This document shows, one piece after another, positions 19,523-27,557 of a stretch of 64,000 nt of DNA. Made by a program: the position numbers and the translations under genes. The first letter of the stretch is position 1. Each line of letters starts with the position of its first letter. Source of the stretch: Microtetraspora glauca (GTDB lineage Bacteria; Actinomycetota; Actinomycetes; Streptomycetales; Streptomycetaceae); assembly GCA_000721275.1 (NCBI GenBank), contig JOFO01000023.1, forward strand, positions 1 through 64,000, given 5' to 3'. Under the pieces are notes generated by a model that had not been told where the DNA came from, made no database searches, and saw only the letters and a program-made list of their open reading frames with translations.

Positions 19523-20734
19523 ATGACCGTCGGACCGCACGAGGACGGGAATCCCGACCGCTCGGAGAGCTTCGGGGAGATGCTGCTGGGCGGGCTCCTG
19601 GATCACGCCCACGCGCTGCCGCCCGACCGGGTGGCGCCCGCCCTCGCCGACGTCCTCGCCCGGATCGGCGGCCGGGATCCGCAGATCCTGCTCCAGGACT
19701 ACGGGCAGCAGAGCTTGGTCCCCCTCGCCGGGGACGGACTGGCGGGCGGCGATCCCGTGCGCATCGACGGTTCGGCGGCCGGTCGCTGCTTCCTCACCTC
19801 GCGTCCGGTCGAGGTGCCGGCGGCCGACGGCGTACGGGTTCATGTGCCGCTGCTCGACGGCGGCGACCAGGCCGGCGTCCTGGGCGTCACCCTGGACACG
19901 GTCGACGACGACGCCCGCCGTCTCCTGCGCAGGCTCGCGGCCCTGGCCGCCGACACCATCCGGACCAAGAACGGCTACACCGACCTCTTCTTCCGCACCC
20001 GCCGCGGCGAACCGATGAGCGTCGCCGCCGAGATCCAGTGGTCGCTCCTGCCACCCCTCGCCATGACGATGCCCCGCGTCGCCGTCGCTGGAGTCCTGGA
20101 ACCCGCCTACGACGTGGCCGGCGACAGCTTCGACTACGCCCTGAACGGCGACGTCCTCCACCTCGCCATGATCGACGCCATGGGCCACGGCCTGGACGCG
20201 GCGACCATGGCGACCGTCGCCATCGGCGCGTACCGGCACGCCCGCCGCACCAGCGTCGAGCTCTCCGAGATCTACCTCTTCATGGACCGGGCCGTCGCCG
20301 AACAGTTCGCCCCCGACCACTTCGTCACCGCGCAGATGCTGCGGCTCGACACCGGCACCGGCCGCCTCCAGTGGGTCAACGCCGGACACCCCGCCCCCAT
20401 GCTGATCCGCGAGCATCGCGTCGTACGCCGCCTCGACAGCCCCACCACCCTCCCCGTCGGTTTCGGCGGAGACCAGCCGCAGGTCAGCGAGGTGGCGCTC
20501 GAACCCGGGGACCGGATCCTCTGCTTCACCGACGGTCTGATCGAGGAACACGAGAGCGGGCAGGAGGAGTTCGGCGAGGACCAGCTGATCGACTGGGTCC
20601 ATCGGCTGGACCGGGCCGACCGGGGCGTACGGGCCGTGGCACGCGACCTGTCCCACACGCTCCGGCGGGCCCGCGGCGGGGCCACCACCGACGACGCGAC
20701 CCTCGTCCTCGTGGAGTGGCGCGGACGAGGGTGA
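19523..20734 (+). CDS. PP2C-type SpoIIE phosphatase with N-terminal sensor domain
   Basis: The protein has 403 residues from the ATG after GGAGG (MTVGPHEDGNPDRSESFG). The N-terminal ~165 residues look like a degenerate GAF domain. The SpoIIE/RsbU catalytic domain follows with AAEIQWSLLPP, GVLEPAYDVAGDSFDYAL, LAMIDAMGHGLDAATMATVAIGAYRHA, WVNAGHPAPMLI, LPVGFGGDQPQ, DRILCFTDGLIE and DDATLVLVEW, with the metal-binding aspartates in the GDSFD, DAMGHG and FTDG blocks. Such enzymes dephosphorylate anti-anti-sigma factors and so release stress or development sigma factors. No partner anti-sigma gene is in the window. Confidence 0.88.
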   Translation: MTVGPHEDGNPDRSESFGEMLLGGLLDHAHALPPDRVAPALADVLARIGGRDPQILLQDYGQQSLVPLAGDGLAGGDPVRIDGSAAGRCFLTSRPVEVPAADGVRVHVPLLDGGDQAGVLGVTLDTVDDDARRLLRRLAALAADTIRTKNGYTDLFFRTRRGEPMSVAAEIQWSLLPPLAMTMPRVAVAGVLEPAYDVAGDSFDYALNGDVLHLAMIDAMGHGLDAATMATVAIGAYRHARRTSVELSEIYLFMDRAVAEQFAPDHFVTAQMLRLDTGTGRLQWVNAGHPAPMLIREHRVVRRLDSPTTLPVGFGGDQPQVSEVALEPGDRILCFTDGLIEEHESGQEEFGEDQLIDWVHRLDRADRGVRAVARDLSHTLRRARGGATTDDATLVLVEWRGRG

Positions 20735-20878
20735 CGGGGACCCGGCGCGTCCGGCCCCGCCGCGGAGTACGTTGGAGGTACCGGGAGCACCTCGCACACC
20801 CGCCACCACGCGGACGTCGTTCCCGGCGCTCACTAGGCCGGGGCACCCGCGGGCGCCCCGGGGACGGGTCCCGGTCTC

Positions 20879-21442
20879 ATGACCAGCACCACCGCTCCCA
20901 CGCGCCAGGCACGCCTGGCACTGACCCCGATCACCTCTCTGGCTGGCCTGCTCGACGGCGCCTGGTGGCCTTACACACGCGATCTCGCCGCCGAGCTGCC
21001 GCCCCTGGCGGAGGCGCTGCGGGACCGCTTCGGACGCGTCACGCGCATCACCGCGAACCCGGCCCCCTGGCCTGTTGCTTTGCGCAAGGTCCCCGTCGGC
21101 GGCTACGCCGTGCACGTCGGCTGGTTCATCGACCAGGCCCCCGACACCATGATCCTGCTCTCGTACAGCCTCGGCCGCTGCGACCTGCTCGTGATCCCCC
21201 CGGAGACCGAACCCTCCTCCGCCGCGCGCCTGATGACCGCCGCGTCCATCCCGGGCAACGTCCACACCACCGGCACCCTGATGTCCGAGGAGAACGCGAC
21301 CGGTCGTCTCCTGCGGGAGGCAGGGGCCCGTGAGGACGCCTGGGAGACGGACGGCGGCGCCTCCCCGCAGCCCCGTCCCCACCCCCACCCCGTCGTCGGG
21401 GCACGCATGATCTACCCGCCGCCCCAGGGCATGCGGAGATGA
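20879..21442 (+). CDS. DUF5994-like protein, paralogue of the gene at 18403
   Basis: A protein of 187 residues. LAGLLDGAWWPYTRDLAAELPPLAEALRDRFG is nearly the same as the block in the gene at 18403, and the strand and helix order is also shared. It has a C-terminal extension rich in Pro and His (PQPRPHPHPVVGARMIYPPP) that the paralogue lacks. It lies 144 bases after the phosphatase gene on the same strand, so the two may be co-transcribed. The ribosome site before the ATG is weak. Function is unknown. Confidence 0.72.
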   Translation: MTSTTAPTRQARLALTPITSLAGLLDGAWWPYTRDLAAELPPLAEALRDRFGRVTRITANPAPWPVALRKVPVGGYAVHVGWFIDQAPDTMILLSYSLGRCDLLVIPPETEPSSAARLMTAASIPGNVHTTGTLMSEENATGRLLREAGAREDAWETDGGASPQPRPHPHPVVGARMIYPPPQGMRR

Positions 21443-21599
21443 CACCTGCTGCGCCCCGCTCTCCGCTCCCGTGCCCCATCCGTGCCCTTGGTGGCGGTGA
21501 ACAGCGGTCGAAACGGGCGCCCACCGAGCTGGCGGAAAGCCGACGCAAGGGCGCGTTTCCCCAGGTCAGACGCTAGATGATCGAGATGGGCGTCGGTGA

Positions 21600-21682
21600 T
21601 TCCCGAGCTTATAGCGCGGGTTCGATCCCCGTCATCCGCTCTTGCCACGAAGCCCCAGGTCAGCGACCTGGGGCTTCGTCGT
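21600..21682. repeat. Right copy of tRNA-Gly 3'-end and terminator (attR-like)
   Basis: 83 bases match 18303-18384 (two substitutions, one insertion). The copy contains the anticodon-loop end, T arm, acceptor 3' strand and the full terminator (stem 21647-21661 with 21665-21679), but no 5' half of a tRNA, so it cannot give a tRNA. Apart from it I see nothing in the 300-base gap 21443-21744. Confidence 0.85.
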
Positions 21683-21744
21683 TGCCCAGACATGCGAGTG
21701 TCAACGCACGACGGAGAGCTGCGGCCTACGGAAGGCGGACACAC

Positions 21745-21876
21745 GTGAGGCGCTGCAAGGAATGCGACCGAGCGCTCGATGAGCACCGGAACTGGCGCCG
21801 GCCGAACCGGTTCTGCCGGCAGTGGCACCGGGTGAAGTACTGGCTGAAGCTGATGGCGGAGCTGGTCTTCAGCTAG
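21745..21876 (+). CDS. 43-residue Cys/His-rich peptide, possible zinc knuckle
   Basis: A GTG with a GGAAGG site 9 bases upstream opens a 43-residue reading frame, MRRCKECDRALDEHRNW..., ending YWLKLMAELVFS. CxxC near the start and a later FCRQWH give Cys3/His1, a possible zinc knuckle, and the peptide is very basic. It lies just outside the right repeat. Its small size makes the call uncertain; the good ribosome site and the Cys spacing are the only support. Confidence 0.4.
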   Translation: MRRCKECDRALDEHRNWRRPNRFCRQWHRVKYWLKLMAELVFS

Positions 21877-21898
21877 CCGCCTCGGTCCGCGTGTGGCG

Positions 21899-22813
21899 TC
21901 ACGTGGGGATCAGGCCCGTGCGCAGCAGGTCCAGGAAAGCGGTGGCCGCGGGGGTGGAGGGGCCGTCGGCGCGCCAGGCCAGGGCCACTCGGCCGCGGAG
22001 GCGGGGCTCGGTGATCCGGAGCGTGCGGAGGCCCAGGGCCGACGCCGTCTCGGCGGGGAGGGCCGGGACCACCGCGACGCCGAGGCCGCGGGCGGCGAGC
22101 TGGGCGAGGAACAGCGGGGCGGCCGCCTCGAAGGCGATGCGGGGCGGGAACCCCGCCCGCGCGCACGCGCGGTCGAGGACCCCGCGCAGCCCCGTGCCGC
22201 GCGGCAGGCTGATCAGCGGGCGGTCGCGGAGTTCGGCCAGCGGGATGTCGGTGCGGTCCGGGGGCGTGAGGGCGGGGTCGTCCGGGGGGACGGCCGCGAC
22301 CAGGGGTTCGTCGACCAGGACCTGGAGGGAGACGCCCGGCGGGGGTTCCTCGGTCGCGAGGCCGATCACGGCGATGTCGAGTTCCCCCCGGCGCAGTGCG
22401 GCGAGCATCCGCTCCGAGGTGTCCTCGGTGACGGCGATCTCCACCTGGGGGTGGTCCTCGTGGAAGCCGGCCAGGAGCCCGGCGAGGTCGAACCGGTGGG
22501 CCGCCGCGGCCGCGCCCGCGACGAGGCCGAGGGTGACGTGTCCGCGCAGCAGGCCGGTGTACTCGTCCGCGGTCTGCCGTACCGCTTCGACGGCGGTGAT
22601 CGCGGCCCGCGCGTACGGCAGGACGGCCTCGCCCACCTCGGTCAGGGTCACCGACCGGCCGGAGCGGTCGAGCAGCTGGTGCCCGAGTTCCTTCTCCAGT
22701 CGGCGGACCTGGGCACTCAGCCCCGGCTGCGCGAGGTGCAGACGGGCGGCGGCTCGGGTGAAGTTGGCTTCCTCCGCGACGGTGACGAAGTACCGGAGCT
22801 GCCGAATGTCCAT
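21899..22813 (-). CDS. LysR-family transcriptional regulator
   Basis: A protein of 304 residues. The N-terminal winged HTH is typical: MDIRQLRYFVTVAEEANFTRAAARLHLAQPGLSAQVRRLEKELG (1-60), followed by the linker helix and the periplasmic-binding-like effector domain (about 90-300; GHVTLGLVAGAA, LISLPRGTGLR, ARGLGVAVVPALP). It is divergent from the mycothiol-dependent-enzyme gene with about 70 bases between the starts. LysR proteins usually control the divergent neighbour, so the adjacent gene is the likely target. The inducer is unknown. Confidence 0.93.
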   Translation of the reverse strand: MDIRQLRYFVTVAEEANFTRAAARLHLAQPGLSAQVRRLEKELGHQLLDRSGRSVTLTEVGEAVLPYARAAITAVEAVRQTADEYTGLLRGHVTLGLVAGAAAAAHRFDLAGLLAGFHEDHPQVEIAVTEDTSERMLAALRRGELDIAVIGLATEEPPPGVSLQVLVDEPLVAAVPPDDPALTPPDRTDIPLAELRDRPLISLPRGTGLRGVLDRACARAGFPPRIAFEAAAPLFLAQLAARGLGVAVVPALPAETASALGLRTLRITEPRLRGRVALAWRADGPSTPAATAFLDLLRTGLIPT

Positions 22814-22884
22814 AACTGATCATGCTAGGTGCGAGACGGGCAAACTCTTGGACTTATGGCGGGGCTACCGAAAGCCTGGGAGGT

Positions 22885-23535
22885 ATGGGGAACACGACGG
22901 GCAGGATGCCGGCGGCGGACATCAGAGCGGCGATCGCGGGCGAACGCCGGGAGCTGGCGGCCGTGTTGGACGGCCTGGCGACGGAGGAGTGGGACGCGCC
23001 GAGCCTGTGCGGGGGGTGGCGGGTGCGGGAGGTCGCGGCCCACATGTCGATGGGCTTCCGGTACGCGTTCCCCAGGATGGCGTGGGAATTGGTCAGGGCG
23101 CGAGGGAACCTGCACCGGATGACCGACCGGTGCGCCCGCGCGGACGCGGCCGCCCACGCGCCGCGTGAACTCGCCGCGTTCCTGCGGGACAACGCGGAGC
23201 ACCCCTGGAAGCCGCCGGTCGGCGGGATCGTGGCGGCGCTGGGGCACGACGTGGTCCACGGCCTGGACATCACCGTCGCGCTGGGCCTCGGGCGCCGCGT
23301 CCCCGAGGACCGCGTGCGCGTCCTCCTGGAGAGCGTCGACGCGAGGACCGTCCGGTTCTTCGGGGCCGACCTCGGCGGCGTCGCACTCCGCGCCGACGAC
23401 CTCGACTGGTCCTTCGGCACCGGAACGCCCGTGACCGGCGCCGCACAGGACCTCCTCCTCGTCGCGTACGGCCGGCGGCTCCCCCCGGGGCACCTGCGCG
23501 GTGCGCGGGCCGATCGCTTCCAGGCATCCGCGTGA
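22885..23535 (+). CDS. Maleylpyruvate-isomerase-family, mycothiol-dependent enzyme
   Basis: The product has about 216 residues from ATG 22885; an ATG at 22906 is equally possible, and neither has ideal ribosome-site spacing. RRELAAVLDGLATEEWDAPSLCGGWRVREVAAHM is the signature of the DinB-like TIGR03083 family, whose His residues (in AAHM, and later GHDVVHGLDI) bind a metal that activates mycothiol. The four-helix bundle is followed by a short C-terminal domain. It probably detoxifies or isomerises a small electrophile; the substrate cannot be told. A DUF1772 gene follows 11 bases after its stop. Confidence 0.82.
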   Translation: MGNTTGRMPAADIRAAIAGERRELAAVLDGLATEEWDAPSLCGGWRVREVAAHMSMGFRYAFPRMAWELVRARGNLHRMTDRCARADAAAHAPRELAAFLRDNAEHPWKPPVGGIVAALGHDVVHGLDITVALGLGRRVPEDRVRVLLESVDARTVRFFGADLGGVALRADDLDWSFGTGTPVTGAAQDLLLVAYGRRLPPGHLRGARADRFQASA

Positions 23536-23546
23536 GGGGGCCCGCC

Positions 23547-24083
23547 ATGGAGTTCACGCACCCGCGCGTCCGTCTCGTCCACGCCGTCGCCCTGCTCGCC
23601 ACCGGGCTCCTCGCCGGCGCGTTCGGCTACGGCGCCGCCAACCTCGTCCCCACCTTCGACGCGGTACCGCTCGACATGCGGCTGTCCTTCCACGCCGAGC
23701 TGATGAAGAGGAACGGCATCACCGTGCAGGCCGCGATGGCGGTGTCGACGCTGAGCTCCCTCGCTCTCGCGGCCCTGAGCCGCGGCCGGGCCCGGCTGAT
23801 CGCGGGGACCGCGGGGCTGCTGACCCTCGCGTCGTTCCTGACGACCCGGCTCGGCAATGTGCCGATCAACGGCCGGATCAAGGAATGGGCGGTCACCTCG
23901 GCGCCGGTCGATCACGCGGAGATCCTGGGGCGCTGGGAACTCTTCAACAACCTGCGCACGCTCACCGCCCTCACCGCGTTCGCCCTGCTGATCGTCCTCG
24001 CCCTGTGGCCGCCGCGGGGCGTCGTACCGACGCGGGAGGGCGCGGGCGCAGCTCGGGGCGGCGCATTCCCGGGCGTCGAATAA
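23547..24083 (+). CDS. DUF1772 (anthrone-oxygenase-like) membrane protein
   Basis: The protein has 178 residues from an ATG six bases after GAGGGGG (MEFTHPRVRLVHAVALLATG). A GTG that overlaps the previous stop is an alternative start. There are four hydrophobic helices: about 10-35, 65-85 (VQAAMAVSTLSSLALAAL), 90-108 and 140-160. The NxxxTxxLGNVPINGRIKEW block (here FLTTRLGNVPINGRIKEWAV) followed by a later RWELFNNLRTLTAL is diagnostic of DUF1772. Some fungal relatives oxidise anthrones; the bacterial role is unknown. It is co-transcribed with the mycothiol-dependent enzyme. Confidence 0.75.
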   Translation: MEFTHPRVRLVHAVALLATGLLAGAFGYGAANLVPTFDAVPLDMRLSFHAELMKRNGITVQAAMAVSTLSSLALAALSRGRARLIAGTAGLLTLASFLTTRLGNVPINGRIKEWAVTSAPVDHAEILGRWELFNNLRTLTALTAFALLIVLALWPPRGVVPTREGAGAARGGAFPGVE

Positions 24084-24356
24084 CTGCGTTCGCGAAGCGA
24101 GATTTCAGCCGGTGCCACCGTGAGGTTTTTTATCGGCGGCGCGCACGGAAGAATACGAAACCCGCACGGCGCGTTCCGGCGTGCTACTGTCGAATCAGTT
24201 GCAGTTTTGGTACCCGAAATTTTCAGGTGTCCCCGTCCGGCCGCGCGCCGGGCGGAGACATCGTGCGTTCCGGTCTTTTTCCGGGCAGGGAATCATCGCG
24301 GCGACACGGAATTCGCAGGTCGCGTTTTCCGCTGCACTTCCCGAAGGAGAAAAGAC
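24084..24356 (+). promoter_or_regulatory. Long, relatively A+T-rich leader of the cold-shock gene
   Basis: This 273-base gene-free stretch has unusually many A/T runs for this genome (gttttttatc, tggtacccgaaattttcagg, gttttccgc), ending in GAAGGAGA before the csp ATG. Cold-shock genes commonly have long structured leaders. No specific promoter boxes can be fixed. Confidence 0.4.
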
Positions 24357-24560
24357 ATGGCTGCCGGTACCGTCAAGTGGTTCAACGCGGAAAAGGGTTT
24401 TGGCTTCATCGAGCAGGAGGGTGGCGGTCCTGACGTGTTCGCCCACTACTCGAACATCGCCACCCAGGGCTTCCGCGAGCTCCAGGAGGGCCAGAAGGTC
24501 TCCTTCGACGTCGCGCAGGGCCAGAAGGGCCCGACGGCGGAGAACATCGTTCCCGCCTGA
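24357..24560 (+). CDS. Cold-shock protein (CspA family)
   Basis: The product has 67 residues, [23 protein letters not shown], with the RNP1 motif KGFGFI and RNP2 DVFAHYSNI of the five-strand OB fold. It binds single-stranded RNA/DNA and melts mRNA structure. The Streptomyces genome type carries several such genes; this one resembles the SC7.0/CspA group. AAGGAG is well placed, and a long leader (273 bases) and a strong terminator frame it as a single-gene transcript. Confidence 0.95.
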   Translation: MAAGTVKWFNAEKGFGFIEQEGGGPDVFAHYSNIATQGFRELQEGQKVSFDVAQGQKGPTAENIVPA

Positions 24561-24587
24561 CGCTGACGCGCCACAAGCACCTTGAGC

Positions 24588-24625
24588 AGCTGGGGCCCGC
24601 ATCCTTCGGGGTGCGGGCCCCAGCT
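24588..24625 (+). terminator. Terminator of the cold-shock gene
   Basis: A stem AGCTGGGGCCCGCA(TCC) against (GGG)TGCGGGCCCCAGCT with a short TTC-type loop, 28 bases after the csp stop. Confidence 0.9.
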
Positions 24626-24744
24626 CTCTGCGTTTCCGAAGAGTGCAGAGAAAAGAATGCGCGGCGGCGCGCGGTGTTCCGGCGGGACCGTCGCCTGAGC
24701 CCCGTACGGTCCGGACGCCGATCCACCACCTCAGGAGGCCCGCT

Positions 24745-25044
24745 GTGACACCTGCCGCCGCCCCGTTCCCTCCGGCCGGCCCGGCGCTGACCGCCGGTTC
24801 CCCGGACCCGAACGGACCGCAGGTCTGCGACGACATGACCGTGGAAGTGGCCCTGGCCGTCATGGCCGGAGCCCGTACCGGCCATCTGATCGTCTGCGAC
24901 CACGACGATCAGCGCACCGGCCTGGTCACCCGGGCCCAGCTCACCACCGCCCGCGCCGGCGCCGCCTACACCGACCGGCTCCGGCTGCGCGACCTCCGCG
25001 TCGACGGCGGCCCGGTACCGGCGCCCCGTCCCCGGGCCGCCTGA
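24745..25044 (+). CDS. Single-CBS-domain-like small protein
   Basis: The product has 99 residues from a GTG seven bases after AGGAGG. A Pro/Ala-rich start is followed by VCDDMTVEVALAVMAGARTGHLIVCDHDDQRTGLVTRAQL, which has the spacing of one CBS repeat (MTV..ALAVM...HLIVCD..D...GLVTR). CBS motifs normally pair to bind adenine nucleotides, so a homodimer would be needed. It is placed between the cold-shock gene and another small gene on the same strand. Function is unknown. Confidence 0.6.
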   Translation: MTPAAAPFPPAGPALTAGSPDPNGPQVCDDMTVEVALAVMAGARTGHLIVCDHDDQRTGLVTRAQLTTARAGAAYTDRLRLRDLRVDGGPVPAPRPRAA

Positions 25045-25144
25045 AACCGGTCCCGAGTCGCGCGGCGGTCCCGACGGTCCCGACTTCCGCGCCCCGCCCC
25101 GCGGCGGGCCGCCCCCACTCCTTCCCTCTCCCCTGTGAGGTCTC

Positions 25145-25402
25145 GTGCGCTGTGTCATCGCCCGCTTCCCCTTCGAACTCGACCAGGCCGGCGTCCTGGA
25201 GGCCATGAGGGGCGTCGAGCCCGAGGAGGTCACCGGCGAGTCCGTGGTCATCGGCCGCCGTACCTACCCCGTCAAACAGGTCGGCCAGGTCGTCACCCGT
25301 CAGGACCGCCGCGACTTCACCGCCCGTGAGGTCGTCCTCGCCATGACCAAGCTCGGCTTCACCTGCGGCAGGGGTCCCGCCGCGCAGCGCGGGCGGGTGT
25401 GA
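25145..25402 (+). CDS. Small conserved Streptomyces protein (SCO5918-like)
   Basis: The product has 85 residues from a GTG (MRCVIARFPFELDQAGVLEAMRG). The text IGRRTYPVKQVGQVVTRQDRRDFTAREVVLAMTKLGFTC is highly charged and basic, with no membrane segment. I recall such proteins as a short conserved family found near cold-shock and DEAD-box helicase genes in Streptomyces, but I cannot check the family name. An RNA-related role would fit the neighbours but is inference. A large terminator follows. Confidence 0.65.
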   Translation: MRCVIARFPFELDQAGVLEAMRGVEPEEVTGESVVIGRRTYPVKQVGQVVTRQDRRDFTAREVVLAMTKLGFTCGRGPAAQRGRV

Positions 25403-25410
25403 ACCGGGGT

Positions 25411-25469
25411 CCGTGAACGCGGAAGGGCCCGACCGGCACCAGCCGGTCGGGCCCTTCCCCGTTCACGGA
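25411..25469. terminator. Large bidirectional terminator
   Basis: A long stem: outer CCGTGAACG/CGTTCACGG and inner GGAAGGGCCCGACCGGC with its complement, loop ACCA. It separates the small basic protein gene from the convergent gene at 25492. Confidence 0.9.
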
Positions 25470-25491
25470 CGGGTCCTCCGCCGCGCCCGGC

Positions 25492-25851
25492 TCAGTGGTC
25501 GGAGTAGCTGACGTCGCCCATCGTCCAGGCGCTGACGTCCGCGATCGAGACGCGGTACATGCCGCCCGTCTCCGGGATGCCCACCGTGCCCTGGAGGATC
25601 CGCGCCAGGTGGAAGTGCAGGTGGGTGGGCGACGACTCGCCCTTCGGCGCGGCGGCGAAGACCGCGGAGAAGTCGGCCAGGTGGTCGGAGTCCGCCAGGA
25701 CCTCCGACACCCGCTGCCGCCACACCGCCTCGGGCGCCAGCCGGCCTGTGATGACCGCGCCGCCGGCGACGACGGTCAGGGACATCTGGTTGCTGCGCCC
25801 GGACTCCACCAGCCGGGCGATGTCAACGAGCAGCTCGTCAGTCTTCGACAT
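25492..25851 (-). CDS. Conserved hypothetical protein
   Basis: The product has 119 residues from an ATG (MSKTDELLVDIARLVESG). The pattern NQMSLTVVAGGAVITGRLAPEAVWRQRVSEVL and THLHFHLARILQGTVGIPETGGMYRVSIADVSAWTMGD predicts an LSm-like or beta-sandwich fold. There is no signal and there are no cysteines. The HLHFH segment could bind a metal, but the spacing matches no enzyme known to me. The gene is a single unit, divergent from the MerR-type gene at 26138. Confidence 0.65.
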   Translation of the reverse strand: MSKTDELLVDIARLVESGRSNQMSLTVVAGGAVITGRLAPEAVWRQRVSEVLADSDHLADFSAVFAAAPKGESSPTHLHFHLARILQGTVGIPETGGMYRVSIADVSAWTMGDVSYSDH

Positions 25852-26137
25852 GGAAACCGATCCTACGGGTCGCCCCGCCTCCTGCCCCAGTCCTCCCTCG
25901 CGGGCGGGACGGACGGCGGGTCGATCACCCCAGTCGGCGACGGCGGTTCGGCGACCGAGGTGCGGCGACGAGCCTCGGCGACCGCGATCCCGGCGCGCCC
26001 GGCAGCGGCCGGGCCGGGCGGGCGGACCCCGGACGCCGGCGCTCCCTCAGGGCCCGCAGGTGGTGTAGTAGTTCCCTCAGGCCCTGATGCCCCGACTGGC
26101 ACCAGGGCCCCTCTATGCACGTCACGGAGAGGTGCTC

Positions 26138-26476
26138 ATGACAGCAGACGACTCGTACGACCGTCTCGACGACGACGACTACCCTGCCTACACCATGGGC
26201 AGGGCCGCCGAGATGATCGGCGCCACCCAGGGCTTCCTCCGCGCCCTCGGCGAAGCCCGCCTGATCACTCCGCTGCGTTCCGCGGGCGGCCACCGCCGCT
26301 ACTCCCGCTACCAGCTCCGCATCGCCGCCCGAGCCCGCGAACTCGTCGACCAGGGAACGCCGATCGAGGCCGCCTGCCGGATCATCATCCTCGAGGACCA
26401 GCTGGAGGAGGCGCAGCGCATCAACGCGGAGTACCGCCGCGCCGCCGAGTCCCGTACGCCCTCGGACCAGGCGTGA
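26138..26476 (+). CDS. Short MerR-type DNA-binding protein
   Basis: A product of 112 residues from ATG after GGAGAGG (MTADDSYDRLDDDDYPAYTM). YTMGRAAEMIGATQGFLRALGEARLI and SAGGHRRYSRYQLRIAARARELVDQGTPIEAACRIIILEDQLEEAQRIN form a MerR HTH with a short coiled coil. The sequence ends there with no effector domain, so it acts as a simple DNA-binding dimer. The N-terminal acidic patch is unusual. The 286-base region before it holds two CCCTCAGG direct repeats close to the start; nothing else is recognised there. Confidence 0.78.
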   Translation: MTADDSYDRLDDDDYPAYTMGRAAEMIGATQGFLRALGEARLITPLRSAGGHRRYSRYQLRIAARARELVDQGTPIEAACRIIILEDQLEEAQRINAEYRRAAESRTPSDQA

Positions 26477-26677
26477 GCCGCACCCGCCCGGCCGCCCTCG
26501 CCGCGCACGTCCCTCCCTCCGACCTGACAGAGCCCGCCCCGTCCTGACCGGCCGCCGGCCGGGCCGACGCCGTGGGCTTCCGGACCCCGGCCGCCGATCA
26601 CCGGGCCGGCACGGCGAGCGGAGTCCTACCCTCCAGTAGCATCGCTGCTTCGATCGGCTGCACGGGGGAAGTGTGGG

Positions 26678-27517
26678 ATGGCTGGACAGGGACGCGGTAC
26701 CGGGATCAGTGCTGGTCAGAGGGCCGGTGGGGCGGTGACGGGAGAGGTCGTCGGGCTGGCGGTGCTGCTGCGGAGCTGGCGGGGGCGGGCCGGGGAGCGG
26801 CGAGGGCTCGGAGGGCCGCTGCCGCAGACCGAGGTGGCCGGCGAGATCGGCATGAGCGAGCGGTGGTACCGGGACCTGGAGCGCGGCGCGATCCCGCGCC
26901 TCGACCCGCGCGTGCTCGCCCGGCTGGCGGACGTCCTCGGCCTCGACGCGGACGAGCGCGCCGCGCTGCACTTCCACGTCTTCGGGGGGACCCCGTACGC
27001 GCCCCGGCCGGACGCCGGCGACCCGACCGTGCTGCCCGCGCTCCAGCAGCAGGTCGACCGGCAGCTGCCGCGCCCCGCCTATGTGACGGACACCCGCTGG
27101 GACATCGTCACGTACAACCGGGCCATGGCCGAGTGGTTCCCCTGGGTCCTCGCCCCGGACGCCAACCTCATCCGGTGGGGGCTGACCACCCAGGAGGCCC
27201 GGGAGCAGATGGTGGACTGGCCCCGGCACGCGTACGTCTACCTCGCCATGATCCGTTTCGCCATGGCCGAGCGGCCCGGCGAGCCGGGGCTCTCGGCGCT
27301 GCTGCGGGAGGTCCTGCAGGACCCCGTCTGCCGGCGCCTGTGGGAGGAGCGGACGTGCATCGTCGGCAACCGGGACGGGCACCGCTTCCGGCTGCGCCTT
27401 CCGCACGTCTCGTCCGGCACCGTCGACGTGCAGACCCAGGTGCTGCTGCCGGCAGGGCATCCGGGACTGCGATTCGTCGTTCTCGGGGCGGTTCCGCCGT
27501 CGCCCGCCGACGACTGA
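26678..27517 (+). CDS. XRE-family regulator with MmyB-like sensor domain
   Basis: A protein of 279 residues from an ATG preceded by a purine-rich site; a GTG at 26735 is an alternative start. The N-terminal HTH shows LLRSWRGRAGERRGLGGPLPQTEVAGEIGMSERWYRDLERGAIPRLDPRVLARLADVLGL. The C-terminal MmyB-like PAS-type domain follows: YVTDTRWDIVTYNRAMAEWFPWVL, ANLIRWGLTTQEAREQMVDWPRHAYVYLAMIRFA and FRLRLPHVSSGTVDVQTQVLLP. Such proteins in actinomycetes usually control a neighbouring oxidoreductase or biosynthesis gene and bind fatty-acid-like ligands. The two palindromic sites just downstream make the operon starting at 27704 a likely target. Confidence 0.9.
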   Translation: MAGQGRGTGISAGQRAGGAVTGEVVGLAVLLRSWRGRAGERRGLGGPLPQTEVAGEIGMSERWYRDLERGAIPRLDPRVLARLADVLGLDADERAALHFHVFGGTPYAPRPDAGDPTVLPALQQQVDRQLPRPAYVTDTRWDIVTYNRAMAEWFPWVLAPDANLIRWGLTTQEAREQMVDWPRHAYVYLAMIRFAMAERPGEPGLSALLREVLQDPVCRRLWEERTCIVGNRDGHRFRLRLPHVSSGTVDVQTQVLLPAGHPGLRFVVLGAVPPSPADD

Positions 27518-27557
27518 TCACACACCACCGGAACCCCGCCGATCAAGAGGCGGCGAG

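Larger units (their letters stand above)
18344..21682. mobile_element. Putative remnant island between tRNA-Gly direct repeats
   Basis: About 3.3 kb lies between an intact tRNA-Gly(CCC) gene and a displaced copy of its 3' end plus terminator in the same orientation. The content is two DUF5994-like paralogues at the two ends, one short hypothetical gene and a SpoIIE phosphatase. No integrase, excisionase or replication gene can be seen, so this is either a decayed element or a simple segmental duplication. Mobility is inference from the repeat geometry. Confidence 0.4.

Noticed and set aside
21577..21876. A 99-residue frame running through the right tRNA-end repeat
   Set aside because: Its first part translates the tRNA/terminator copy, which is not protein-coding; only the last 43 codons after a ribosome site were kept.
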